A stretch of DNA of 28,268 nucleotides, from contig CAZLIC010000056.1 of the NCBI GenBank assembly GCA_964559535.1, forward strand, positions 1-28,268, read 5' to 3'. The position numbers were made by a program, and so were the translations under genes. Every line of letters begins with the position of its first letter. Position 1 is the stretch's first letter. Below are positions 1 through 7,675 of the stretch, in pieces. This DNA comes from CAZLIC01 sp964559535 (GTDB taxonomy: Bacteria; Pseudomonadota; Alphaproteobacteria; Rhodobacterales; Rhodobacteraceae). A model generated the notes under the pieces. That model saw only the letters and a program-made list of their open reading frames with translations. It was not told the DNA's origin and ran no database searches.

Positions 1-50
1 CACAAACCAACCAACTTGGGAATCCTGAATCAAATGAACAACGACACGCT

Positions 51-137
51 CTAGGCCACCATGGACCTCGCATAGAAGGACACGGCGAAGAGCATCACAT
101 CCTTTGAACACTGCGCACCTCTGAACGAGACGGCTGT
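51..137 (-). pseudogene. Degenerate IS6-family transposase N-terminal fragment
   Basis: The minus-strand frame from about 137 to the stop codon at 51-53 reads SFRGAQCSKDVMLFAVSFYA before diverging. This resembles the conserved N-terminus of IS6/IS26-family transposases (F-R/K-G-x-x-x-P-K-D-V-I-L-x-A-V-x-F-Y-V-R-Y). The frame is closed by stops on both sides, and the expected following segment (VSYRDLEE) is absent, so this is a remnant of about 25 residues with no function. I saw no terminal inverted repeats, so the element boundaries are unknown. The family assignment rests on remembered family consensus. Confidence 0.45.
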
Positions 138-441
138 TCAACCAAGCTTCCAACGTCGAACCCCTGACGCCCGAAGGAATGGCGACAGAGTTTGCGACAA
201 AACCTGGCTGTGTCTCCCTTCAGGCACTTACCGTGCCGCACTCGCCGCGCCGCCCTATCGGCTGGCTTCGTCCGCACTGCCGCACCGGCATCCGTCTGGT
301 CCCGGCCCTCGGCTGCCGTTCGACGCCGCCTTGCGGGCTAGGGAAGCCGCTGCCTGAGCGGCCAGTCGCAGTAAGCGCAGCTGCGGCACGGCGACCGGCC
401 TTTGGCGATGTGGGGCAGATCGGGCGCTTGCCCGGGTCGCG
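138..441. other. Non-coding stretch with no recognised gene
   Basis: I see no convincing gene here. Open frames exist on both strands but have no ribosome-binding site and no family resemblance. A short inverted repeat (CGGGC, 4-nt loop, GCCCG) lies at 421-434, just past the stop of the minus-strand hydrolase gene. It is too short and lacks a T-tract, so it is only a weak terminator candidate. With the transposase fragment to its left, this is probably decayed intergenic sequence. Confidence 0.4.
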
Positions 442-1497
442 TCACAGCGAAATTTCGACAAACAGCGCTTCATGGTCTGACGATGGCGTCCCGTCGGCAC
501 AGAGCGCGGGCAGGACGGCTGGCTTCGTGGCGGTCAGACCCCGCGTGAAGATCCAGTCGATCTTGCCCAGGGGGCGGGGCATCAGCGCGTCTGGAAACCG
601 CTGGGTCGGCGCATCGGGCACGTTGCAGGCGGTCCACTCAAAGCCACGGCCCGCCATCAGCGCAAACAGCGGCTCAAAGGGTTCGACCCGGACCAGACGG
701 TGGGGATCGTCGCGCAGGTCGGGCTGCGAGAACCCGTCCGGTCCGCGCCCCATGGTCGATGTGTTGAAATCGCCGCCGATCAGAACCGGCGCGTGCGCGT
801 CGTATTCGTCCAGCAAATCCAGCAGTTGCGCGACCTGGCCTGCGCGGTGGTCGGGGTCGGAGTGGCTTTCCAGATGCACCGCAACCAGCGTGACCATGAC
901 CCCATCAAGCTGGACCTGCCCGCCAATCGCCATCCGGCTGCCGACGCGCGGCTCATCCCTGTCCCAGCCGAACCATTTGCCCTCGGCCTCCAGCCGGAAC
1001 AGGGCCGGACGGTGCAGCGTGAACCGCGACAGCACGGCATTGCCATGAAATCCAAGGGCGTTTTCGGTGTCGGCATGCGCGGTGCGCTCGGCGGTGGTGC
1101 CGCGGTCAAGCTCAATGAACTCGGCCCCATAGGCGTAGTTCTGCCCGATCAGTTCTGCCAGTTCCGCGGTCCGGTGCGTGTTGCCGGTCCGGGCCATGCC
1201 CTTGTCGATCTCGGTCAGCAGGCAGACATCGGCCCCGGTCAGCGTCTGGGCAACCGGATGCAGGAACCGCAGGCGTTCGACGTTCCAGGCAACGATGCGC
1301 AAAGTGCCTGTGGCACCAGCCTCTTGCACCGCCGTCCCGCCCACTTCGACCTCGCGCAGCGCCGGGATCGTATCCAGCGCGGCGCGCCAGATCGCATGGT
1401 CCGCCGGACCATCGCGCAGTGCCGCGCGGCGATCTGCGGGCACCTCGGTCAGGGCACCGACTTGGGTCAGGCAGGGCTGTTGGGTCCAGTCACGCAT
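442..1497 (-). CDS. Endonuclease/exonuclease/phosphatase family hydrolase
   Basis: This 351-residue protein belongs to the EEP superfamily of metal-dependent phosphodiesterases/phosphatases (DNase I, sphingomyelinase and inositol-phosphatase fold). Visible motifs in order are the A-W-N-V-E strand near residues 70-74, L-L-T-E-I-D at 93-98 (metal-binding Glu), A-V-H-L-E in the middle, G-G-D-F-N-T, and the C-terminal S-S-D-H-E with the catalytic His. No signal peptide is evident, so it probably acts in the cytoplasm. It is the last gene of the ABC importer operon. Its ATG lies inside the end of the glycerophosphodiesterase gene (8-bp overlap), which implies translational coupling. The context suggests hydrolysis of an imported phosphate ester or diester; the exact substrate cannot be read from the sequence. 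The family call is firm and the role is inferred. Confidence 0.85.
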   Translation of the reverse strand: MRDWTQQPCLTQVGALTEVPADRRAALRDGPADHAIWRAALDTIPALREVEVGGTAVQEAGATGTLRIVAWNVERLRFLHPVAQTLTGADVCLLTEIDKGMARTGNTHRTAELAELIGQNYAYGAEFIELDRGTTAERTAHADTENALGFHGNAVLSRFTLHRPALFRLEAEGKWFGWDRDEPRVGSRMAIGGQVQLDGVMVTLVAVHLESHSDPDHRAGQVAQLLDLLDEYDAHAPVLIGGDFNTSTMGRGPDGFSQPDLRDDPHRLVRVEPFEPLFALMAGRGFEWTACNVPDAPTQRFPDALMPRPLGKIDWIFTRGLTATKPAVLPALCADGTPSSDHEALFVEISL

Positions 1498-2302
1498 GAT
1501 CCGCTCCTGCCTTTGCCTCGGCCACGATCTGCGAAAGCCAGGCCACGTCGTCCCCGGACAGCACGTCGATCAGACCCGCGCGCAACCAGTCGACCAGTTG
1601 CGGGCGGACATCCAGGCCGACCTTCTTCATCGCCTCGATGGTTGCAGGCCGGTAGGCGTGGCACCGGATCGTCACCCCGGCGTCATGCAACGCCCGCGCG
1701 TCATCGGGGTGGAACATCGACAGTTCGATCGACACCGAATCCAGATCGGCCGACCGCGCCACCTGCACCGGATCGCCGTGGCGGGCATGCAGGATGCCTT
1801 GGGTGCGGATGCCCGGGATCTGGGTTTTCAGCCAGCGCATGTCGACATGGTTGAACGAGATCATCTGCACCCGGGCGCGCATCACAGGATCTTCCAAGAC
1901 CGGGGCCAGGGCGCGGGCGAAACCGGGCAGATCGCGATGTTCCTTGACCTCGACATCCAAGAGCAGGTCCTGGGTTGCAGCCACCGCCAGCGCCTCGGCC
2001 AGGGTCGGAATACGCTCTGAGGCAAATTGCGGGGCGAACCAGCTGCCCGCGTCCAGGGCCTGAACCTGCGACAGTGTCAGCTCACAGACCGCCCCGTGGC
2101 CATTCGTCGTGCGATCCACGCTCAGGTCATGGATGACCACAATCTGCCCGTCTGCGGTCAGGACCGTGTCGATTTCGGCGGCTGTTCCCCCCAACTCGCG
2201 CGTGGCGATCAGGGCAGCGGTGGTGTTTTCGGGCGCGCCGATGGAATGGCCGCGATGCCCGCAGACATGAACGAAACCGTTGGTTGCATAGTCCCAGTGC
2301 AT
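1490..2302 (-). CDS. Glycerophosphodiester phosphodiesterase
   Basis: This 270-residue GDPD-family enzyme hydrolyses glycerophosphodiesters to glycerol-3-phosphate plus an alcohol. The N-terminus carries the family hallmark H-R-G-x-S with P-E-N-T (H16, R17, E25), then A-E-I-D (metal ligands E43 and D45) and V-I-H-D (second catalytic His58). A D-V-E-V-K-E segment in the middle is also typical. There is no signal peptide, so it is likely a cytoplasmic UgpQ-type enzyme acting on imported substrate. It begins 9 bp after the stop of the second permease and overlaps the next hydrolase gene by 8 bp, so it belongs to the ABC importer operon. The ribosome-binding site is weak (GGG about 8 nt upstream), which fits coupled translation. 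Confidence 0.9.
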   Translation of the reverse strand: MHWDYATNGFVHVCGHRGHSIGAPENTTAALIATRELGGTAAEIDTVLTADGQIVVIHDLSVDRTTNGHGAVCELTLSQVQALDAGSWFAPQFASERIPTLAEALAVAATQDLLLDVEVKEHRDLPGFARALAPVLEDPVMRARVQMISFNHVDMRWLKTQIPGIRTQGILHARHGDPVQVARSADLDSVSIELSMFHPDDARALHDAGVTIRCHAYRPATIEAMKKVGLDVRPQLVDWLRAGLIDVLSGDDVAWLSQIVAEAKAGADHA

Positions 2303-2311
2303 TGAAATCCC

Positions 2312-3148
2312 CTATAGTTTACCCATGCCAGCGGCCATCACATCATCCCGCAGAACCCGTTCGGCCAGAAAGAACACGATCAGCGTCGGCACCAGCAGGA
2401 TGAAGGTAACAACCGCCGCCGTGGGAAACACCATCACCCGCCCGCCCAGATAGCCCCACAGGACCACTGGCAGCGTCTGCACAAAGGGCGAGCCGATGAT
2501 GAAGGTCTTTTCGAACTCTTCGAACGAAGAGACAAAGGTCAGCAATCCCCCGGCCACGAACCCGGGCCAGGCCAGCGGGATCAGGATATGGCGGGCGACC
2601 ATCATCGGCCCCGCGCCCAGTGTGCGGGCCGCGTTGATCAGGTCATTGGGGATCGCCTCGATGGTGGCGGCCAGAACCCGGATCATGAAGGGCAACGTAC
2701 CGACTGTCTGGATCAGGATCACGCCGGGAATGGAATAAGCCAGGTTGAGACGGAAGAATATGGTGCCGATCCCCACTGCCACGATGATCCCCGGCACGAT
2801 CAGCGGTGCCAGGATGAACAGTTCGACCGCGCGCTTCATCCGGAACGGCAGCTTTGCCAGCGCATAGGCGGTGGGCAGGGCAAGGATCGCCGTCAGCACC
2901 GTGACGGCAATGCCGATCCCGATGGACAAGAGCAGCGCCTCGGCAATCGCGCCGTTCGTCGCGGCCCATTCCCAATGATCCAGCGCATAGGACGGCGGCA
3001 GGATATCGGGGGCGAACCAGCCGGTCTTGGGGTCCATGAAGGACCACAGCAAGGCGACGATCAACGGCAGGCCAAGAACCAGCAGCAGCGAGGCCGCCAG
3101 ACCCGCCGTGATCCAGCGCCCGTCGCTGGGGTGCAGGGCGTGTCTCAT
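2312..3148 (-). CDS. ABC transporter permease (PotC/UgpE-like)
   Basis: This 278-residue inner-membrane permease is of the binding-protein-dependent (MetI-like) type with about six hydrophobic segments. The EAA-type coupling motif is visible as A-A-R-T-L-G-A-G-P followed by I-L-I-P-L-A-W-P-G-F, the loop that docks on the ATPase. I chose the ATG at 3148 because it overlaps the preceding permease stop by 4 bp (ATGA) and is followed directly by the typical positively charged N-terminus and first membrane helix. The upstream in-frame extension is antisense-like, low-complexity sequence inside the other permease gene. It works with the partner permease, ATPase and binding protein encoded just upstream. 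Substrate: see the operon-level inference on phosphodiesters. Confidence 0.9.
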   Translation of the reverse strand: MRHALHPSDGRWITAGLAASLLLVLGLPLIVALLWSFMDPKTGWFAPDILPPSYALDHWEWAATNGAIAEALLLSIGIGIAVTVLTAILALPTAYALAKLPFRMKRAVELFILAPLIVPGIIVAVGIGTIFFRLNLAYSIPGVILIQTVGTLPFMIRVLAATIEAIPNDLINAARTLGAGPMMVARHILIPLAWPGFVAGGLLTFVSSFEEFEKTFIIGSPFVQTLPVVLWGYLGGRVMVFPTAAVVTFILLVPTLIVFFLAERVLRDDVMAAGMGKL

Positions 3149-4008
3149 CGCACTTCTCCGCCATAGGCGCTGCGCAACGATCGGGTGGCGCGGTAATAGG
3201 CCAGCAGGACGATCACGGAAATCAGGCTGAGGACGGTTCCCATCGCGGCCACCAGACCCCAGTTGTTGCGCTCGAACGCGTTCACGTACATGTGCACCGA
3301 CAGCGGCAGCGGATAGACCGGGCCCAAGAGATTGGGCACGGCAAAGGCCCCCATGCCGCCGATGAAGGTCAGCAGGAAGGCCGCCGTGATGCCGGGCAAG
3401 GCCAGCGGGATCTGGATGCGCCAGAACGCGGTCAGCGGGCTTGCGCCCAGGGTGCGGGCGGCCAGAATGATGTCTTTCTGGATGGCCCCCAGCGACCCGC
3501 CGATGATCAGGGTCATGAAGGGCACGGCCTTCCACGCCGTCGCGATGATCACCCCGACCGCCCAGTCGTCGCGCACGATCTTGGGCAGGTCGATGCCGAT
3601 GGGAGTCAGAACCCGCGCGGCCAGACCGCCCCGGTCAAACAGGGTCATCACGATGAAAGCCGCAACGATGCCGGGGACGACAAGGGGCACCTTGTAAAGC
3701 GCGTTGAACAGCTTGCGCCCCGGAAAGGTCTGCGCCAGCGCAACCGCCAAAGGCAGCGACAGCGCGAGGCTGACAAGCGTGGGAACAGTCGCAAGATAGG
3801 TCGAAAAGGTCAGCCCGTCGCGATAGGCCCTTGTGCCAAACAGCGTGGCATAGTGCTGCAACGTGAACCCGCCATCGCCGCCGCGCGCAAAAAGACCGAA
3901 GCTGCCAAGAAACGCCAGAAGCAGCGGCAGGCCGAAGAACAGCGCAAGGTATCCGCCCGACGGCAGGACCAGCAGTGCGGCCACGAGGCTGTGCGGCAGG
4001 CGGAGCAT
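3145..4008 (-). CDS. ABC transporter permease (PotB/UgpA-like)
   Basis: This 287-residue integral membrane permease pairs with the following one. The first membrane helix follows a short basic start (MLRLPH). The coupling motif A-A-R-T-L-G-A-S-P with I-P-L-A-L-P-G-I lies in the last third, as in MetI-type permeases of Fe3+, polyamine, phosphonate and glycerol-phosphate importers. The ATG at 4008 shares its A with the TGA stop of the ATPase gene (TGATG, 1-bp overlap), and its own stop overlaps the next permease start by 4 bp. The three genes are therefore tightly coupled. The longer frame upstream of 4008 lies inside the ATPase gene and is not coding. Confidence 0.9.
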   Translation of the reverse strand: MLRLPHSLVAALLVLPSGGYLALFFGLPLLLAFLGSFGLFARGGDGGFTLQHYATLFGTRAYRDGLTFSTYLATVPTLVSLALSLPLAVALAQTFPGRKLFNALYKVPLVVPGIVAAFIVMTLFDRGGLAARVLTPIGIDLPKIVRDDWAVGVIIATAWKAVPFMTLIIGGSLGAIQKDIILAARTLGASPLTAFWRIQIPLALPGITAAFLLTFIGGMGAFAVPNLLGPVYPLPLSVHMYVNAFERNNWGLVAAMGTVLSLISVIVLLAYYRATRSLRSAYGGEVR

Positions 4009-5015
4009 CAGTTGGCCCCTTGCAGCGGATGCGGCGGGACGCGCAACACCAGCGCCACGCGGGTCCCTTCGGGCAGGATCGTGGTGCCGGTGCCGCCATC
4101 GCGCACCCGCAGAACGGTTCCCCCCAGATCGACCCGGTACTCGACCGCGGTGCCCAGAAAGGTCAGCGACAGGATACGACCGGGGCCGTCCGGTGCCGCC
4201 GTGATCCCGATATCTTCGGGCCGGATCGACACGACGCTGCCCGGGGGTGCCATGACCGCATCCCCCCATGGCAACAGGCCATCGGGCGTCACCGGCACGA
4301 CATTCGTCTGCCCCAGAAACTCCGCGGCGAACCGGGTTTGCGGCGTACGATACAGCTGCACCGGGGCGCCTTGCTCGACAATCGCGCCCTTGTTCATCAC
4401 CACGATCCGGTCGGCCAGCGCCATCGCCTCGGCCTGATCATGCGTCACATAGATCGCCGTCACGCGCAGGCGCTGTTGCAGATTGCGCAGGTCCTCGCGC
4501 AGGTTCTCACGCAGCTTGGCGTCCAGGTTGGACAAAGGTTCATCCAGCAAGAGCACATCCGGTTCGATCACGATGGCGCGGGCCAGCGCCACGCGCTGCT
4601 GCTGTCCGCCGGACAACTCACGGGGATACCGCGCGGCCAAAGGCTCCAGATCGACCAAGGCCAATGCGGCACGCACCCGGTCGGCAGCGGCGGCCTTGAC
4701 AATGCCGCGCATCTTCAGCCCGAACCCTACATTGGCTGCCACCGTCATATGCGGGAACAAGGCATAGGACTGAAACACCAGCCCGACATTGCGCTTTTCG
4801 GGGGGCAATGCGGCCATGTCGCGGCCGTTGATGAACACGGATCCTTGATCGGGCAGCGTGATGCCCGCGATCATCCGCATCAGCGTGGTCTTGCCGCAGC
4901 CCGAGGGGCCGAGCAGGGTCAGAAATTCGCCATCCGCCACGGTCAGATCCATCGGTGCCACGGCAACCGAGGCCCCATAGGACTTGGCGATGCCGGTCAG
5001 GCGTATCTGGCTCAT
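4008..5015 (-). CDS. ABC transporter ATP-binding protein with TOBE domain (PotA/UgpC/FbpC-like)
   Basis: This 335-residue cytoplasmic ATPase energises the importer. Walker A is G-P-S-G-C-G-K-T at 36-43, the Q-loop Gln is near 82, the signature L-S-G-G-Q is at 134-138, Walker B L-L-L-D-E-P is at 155-160, and the H-loop is in I-Y-V-T-H-D. The C-terminal third, with S-I-R-P-E-D-I-G-I, is a TOBE-type regulatory/substrate-sensing domain usual in CUT1, polyamine and iron importers. The gene starts 45 nt after the binding-protein stop, and that gap holds a strong hairpin whose arm contains the probable ribosome-binding sequence. Length and motifs are intact. Confidence 0.93.
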   Translation of the reverse strand: MSQIRLTGIAKSYGASVAVAPMDLTVADGEFLTLLGPSGCGKTTLMRMIAGITLPDQGSVFINGRDMAALPPEKRNVGLVFQSYALFPHMTVAANVGFGLKMRGIVKAAAADRVRAALALVDLEPLAARYPRELSGGQQQRVALARAIVIEPDVLLLDEPLSNLDAKLRENLREDLRNLQQRLRVTAIYVTHDQAEAMALADRIVVMNKGAIVEQGAPVQLYRTPQTRFAAEFLGQTNVVPVTPDGLLPWGDAVMAPPGSVVSIRPEDIGITAAPDGPGRILSLTFLGTAVEYRVDLGGTVLRVRDGGTGTTILPEGTRVALVLRVPPHPLQGAN

Positions 5016-5020
5016 GGGGT

Positions 5021-5051
5021 GGTCCCCCGCATCACGGGGATGCAGGGGACC
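5021..5051 (-). promoter_or_regulatory. Strong intercistronic hairpin masking the ATPase ribosome-binding site
   Basis: Positions 5021-5033 and 5039-5051 form a 13-bp stem (12 Watson-Crick pairs and one G-U in the minus-strand RNA) with a 5-nt loop. It sits between the binding-protein stop and the ATPase start. The G-rich 3' arm in the transcript (GCGGGGGACC), 5-14 nt before the ATPase ATG, is the only plausible Shine-Dalgarno sequence and is paired. There is no U-tract, so it is more likely an mRNA-stability or translation-control element than a full terminator. Confidence 0.6.
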
Positions 5052-5060
5052 GTCCTTGGA

Positions 5061-6314
5061 TTACTTCTGCAGCACATCTGCGACAAACCGGTCCGTCGCC
5101 GCCGAAGAGATCACCCCGGCAATCCGCGGACGCGAGCGCTCAGTGTGAATGGCCGTGGGAACCAGACGGTTGGCCATGTCCGCATCAAGCGCCGCGGACA
5201 GATCAAGCCCGGTGCGCGCGGTGCGCGAGCCGTTCAGCGAGACTTTCATGATCTGCGCCTCGTCAGACAGCAGGAAGTTCACGAACAGCAGGGCGGCCGC
5301 GACGTTTTCAGTTCCGGCGGGGATCATGATCCCGTCGCCGTCGCCAACCTGACCGCTTTCCAGCAGGGTCACGCGGACCTCTGTCGGCAGCAGGCCGCGC
5401 CCGATGTAGTCGAACGTCTGGTCTTCCCAGACGGTGCCGACCTTGGCCACGCCGTTGGCGATCAGGGTCAGGGTATCGGTGTTGCCGTTGGTGATTTCCA
5501 CCAACGGAGCCAGCGCCTTGAAGTAGTCCATCACCGGGACCAGGCAGTCACCCTTGGCCCATTCGACGGCCTGTTCCTTGGTCAGGCTGAAATCCTGGGC
5601 CTGTGCCACGCACTCGGGGGTCGCCATGGCAAGGATCGCGCTTTCCAGGAAACCGCCGCCCGAACCGCCACCGGCGGGCGACGTCATGGCAAAGGTTCCC
5701 GGCGCTGCGGTCGCAAAGGCCATGATCTCTTCGAACGTGTCGGGCACCTGCTCGGCCGACACAGTGCGGGTGTCGTAGCCGATGGCAGTCTGGTTGCGGT
5801 GGAACGGCACGACGACGCCGCCATGGGTATAGCCGCGCGACACGGTGGCAGCCAGCTGGTCCAGATCGGGGGCGGCGGGCAGCATTGTGTTCAGCGGCAG
5901 GTTGGCGATGATCCCTGCGCCATGGGCCACGCGGACCTGCCCGTTCGGCATGAAGAACACATCGACCGGCGACGCAGCACCGGCATCCTTTGCGGCGATC
6001 AGTTGCTGGATGGACTGTTCGCCATCGACCGAGAAGTATTCGACCGTGATGCCCGGATACTTGGCCTGAAACGCCGGGATCAGGTTGTCGGCAAACAGCG
6101 GGGTGAAGGATTCGGTAAAGTCGTAGAACACGACCTTGCCGTCTTCCAGCGCCGCGGCCATCAGCATCTCTTCGAAGTTCTCTGGCGTCAGCGCGGCCAG
6201 ATCGACAGGCGAGGCCACGTTGAAGGCATCAGCGCCGACCGGATCGGCCGCCTGCGCGGCCAAGGGGAGGGACAGGCCGATCAGGCCTGACAGAATGGCG
6301 GTTCTCGGGAACAT
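5061..6314 (-). CDS. Extracellular solute-binding protein of ABC importer
   Basis: This 417-residue periplasmic binding protein is of the family 1/PotD-AfuA-like type. It has a clear Sec signal peptide (basic start, hydrophobic core L-S-G-L-I-G-L-S-L-P-L, likely cleavage after A-Q-A at about residue 22). The mature part contains V-V-F-Y-D-F-T-E-S-F and a later glycine-rich G-G-G-S-G-G-G segment (T-S-P-A-G-G-G-S), which could be an anion- or phosphate-contacting loop; that is inference. The ATG at 6314 has GGAGAAG 5 nt upstream and is the only start that gives a signal peptide; in-frame codons further up are not signal-like. It is the first gene of the importer operon. Linkage to two phosphodiester hydrolases suggests a glycerophosphodiester-like ligand, but iron, polyamine or phosphonate cannot be excluded. 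Confidence 0.88.
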   Translation of the reverse strand: MFPRTAILSGLIGLSLPLAAQAADPVGADAFNVASPVDLAALTPENFEEMLMAAALEDGKVVFYDFTESFTPLFADNLIPAFQAKYPGITVEYFSVDGEQSIQQLIAAKDAGAASPVDVFFMPNGQVRVAHGAGIIANLPLNTMLPAAPDLDQLAATVSRGYTHGGVVVPFHRNQTAIGYDTRTVSAEQVPDTFEEIMAFATAAPGTFAMTSPAGGGSGGGFLESAILAMATPECVAQAQDFSLTKEQAVEWAKGDCLVPVMDYFKALAPLVEITNGNTDTLTLIANGVAKVGTVWEDQTFDYIGRGLLPTEVRVTLLESGQVGDGDGIMIPAGTENVAAALLFVNFLLSDEAQIMKVSLNGSRTARTGLDLSAALDADMANRLVPTAIHTERSRPRIAGVISSAATDRFVADVLQK

Positions 6315-6489
6315 CTGCTTCTCCTGCAGCGGGAATGGGAAGCGCCGGGCAACCGGCACAGATGCGAAAGGTGTTGGTCGACCAAGTCGTTCGGATGACG
6401 CCGGGATCAATATTGAATGAAGTCTGGGTGAATGCCCGCGGGGGGCGGCGCAGGCGTGGGGGCGCGAACACCGGCGGTTCGAGAGCCTG
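6315..6489 (-). promoter_or_regulatory. Upstream control region of the importer operon with two palindromes
   Basis: The 175 nt upstream of the binding-protein ATG contain the perfect 12-bp palindrome TTGGTCGACCAA at 6374-6385, about 60 nt before the start, and a perfect AT-rich 10-bp palindrome TCAATATTGA at 6407-6416. The first matches the general T-G-G-T...A-C-C-A layout of operators bound by FadR/PdhR-type GntR regulators; no GntR gene is in the window. I could not place a convincing -35/-10 pair, so the exact promoter is unassigned. Confidence 0.4.
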
Positions 6490-6610
6490 CCCGAGCGCGG
6501 CGGCACCTCTGGCGACGATGGCGTCATGGCACTTGCGGGTGTCGAAGGCCTTATCGGCAGGGACGCATGCAAGCTTCCGGTCGGGCGGGACGTGGCCAAG
6601 GGGCTTGGGC
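6490..6610 (-). pseudogene. Degenerate IS5-family transposase fragment
   Basis: A minus-strand frame reads L-x-H-V-P-P-D-R-K-L-A-C-V-P-A-D-K-A-F-D-T-R-K-C-H-D-A-I-V-A-R-G-A-A-A. This matches the catalytic-core region (around A-D-x-A-Y/F-D-T-R-K-C-H-D-A-I-A-A-R-G) of IS5-family DDE transposases common in Rhodobacterales. The usual continuation I-P-P-R-K-N is missing, and nothing else of the element is recognisable. It is a remnant of about 40 residues lying between the LacI-type regulator gene and the importer operon, evidence of an old insertion or rearrangement. Confidence 0.6.
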
Positions 6611-6652
6611 CGCAGGCCGCAGAAGCCGACCTTCGCCATCAGGTCTGCGCAT

Positions 6653-7675
6653 TCAGATATTCTCGGGACCATAGATATCGAAGTTCAGAATCCGCTTGGT
6701 CGGCGCAGCCGCGTCGCTCAGGTCCTTCTGCATCTGTGCAATCGCTTCAGCGGCCAGTCGCTTGATCGGATGGGCGAACACCATAGACAGCAGGTTGTCC
6801 ATCAGCCCGGCGCGGGTATGGGTGGTCAGTTCGTATCCCACTGTCAGGATCGACTGACCGCGGCCCGAGTTTCGCAGCGCGTCAAGCACGCCGGGCATGC
6901 CGCCCCCAGAGACATAAAGCGCCACCAGATCGCGTTCGCGGTGCAGCAGCTGTTCGGTCACTTCGCGCGCGACGGCGTTGTCTTCAAAGGTTTGCACGGG
7001 CTCCAGCAAGGTGAAGTCGGGCGCATGTTCACGGCAGTAGGAACGGAAGCCGGATTCGTTCAGTTCCTGGCAGCGATAACGATGGTTGCCAACCACGATG
7101 CCGACCGGACCCGGGCGTTTGCACAGGCCCGCGATTGCCCATCCTGCCGTGCGCCCGACCTTCCAGTTGTCCAGACCGATATAGCCCGCACCACAGGCTG
7201 CCGTAAGTTCCGAGATCAGCCCATAGGTCGCCACGCCCTGAGACCCGAGCGTCTCGATCGCACTTGCCACCCTTGGGTGTTCCGCAGAAACCACGGCCAG
7301 GGCTTGCACCTGCTCTCCCATCCGCAGCATCCGCCCCGCGACCGTTTCGGGCGACAGATCGTCCAGATGCTCGACAATGATATCGACGGGTTCAGGTGAA
7401 CTCGCGGCCGCGTCCTTCAGCGCATCGGCGATGAGACGATAGAAGGTCCGGTGGGACTGCTGCAGCAGAAACCCAAGGCGCAGCTTTGGCTGATCAACCT
7501 TCAGACGCTTGCGCAATGCGGGAAGTGCATAGAACTCAAGCGCTTCTGCAGCGGCAAGAACGCGTTCGGCCGTGCTGGCACGGACCTTGTCGCGGCCGTT
7601 CAGGATGCGGTCGATCGTCGAGACGCTGACGCCGGACTTTTCGGCCAGGTCCTGGATCGTCGCTCTGTGTGCCAT
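6653..7675 (-). CDS. LacI-family transcriptional regulator
   Basis: This 340-residue regulator has an N-terminal LacI-type helix-turn-helix (A-T-I-Q-D-L-A-E-K-S-G-V-S-V-S-T-I-D-R-I-L-N-G) and a C-terminal periplasmic-binding-protein-like sugar-sensing domain. The ATG at 7675 has AGGAGG 5 nt upstream and puts the HTH at the usual position; an upstream in-frame ATG would add 25 atypical residues. It is divergent from the ten-gene operon starting at 7838, the classic layout for a local repressor, so the imported sugar or cyclitol (or a derivative) is its likely effector. The gene ends about 45 nt from the IS5 fragment. Control of the minus-strand importer further downstream is possible but less likely. 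Confidence 0.9.
   Translation of the reverse strand: MAHRATIQDLAEKSGVSVSTIDRILNGRDKVRASTAERVLAAAEALEFYALPALRKRLKVDQPKLRLGFLLQQSHRTFYRLIADALKDAAASSPEPVDIIVEHLDDLSPETVAGRMLRMGEQVQALAVVSAEHPRVASAIETLGSQGVATYGLISELTAACGAGYIGLDNWKVGRTAGWAIAGLCKRPGPVGIVVGNHRYRCQELNESGFRSYCREHAPDFTLLEPVQTFEDNAVAREVTEQLLHRERDLVALYVSGGGMPGVLDALRNSGRGQSILTVGYELTTHTRAGLMDNLLSMVFAHPIKRLAAEAIAQMQKDLSDAAAPTKRILNFDIYGPENI

Noticed and set aside
421..434. Rho-independent terminator after the EEP hydrolase gene
   Set aside because: The stem is only 5 bp and no T-tract follows on the minus strand.
3975..6290. Very long plus-strand open frame (over 700 codons) opposite the importer ATPase and binding protein
   Set aside because: It is rich in His/Gln/Arg, has no ribosome-binding site and no family motifs, and lies fully antisense to two well-supported genes; it is a by-product of high-GC codon bias.
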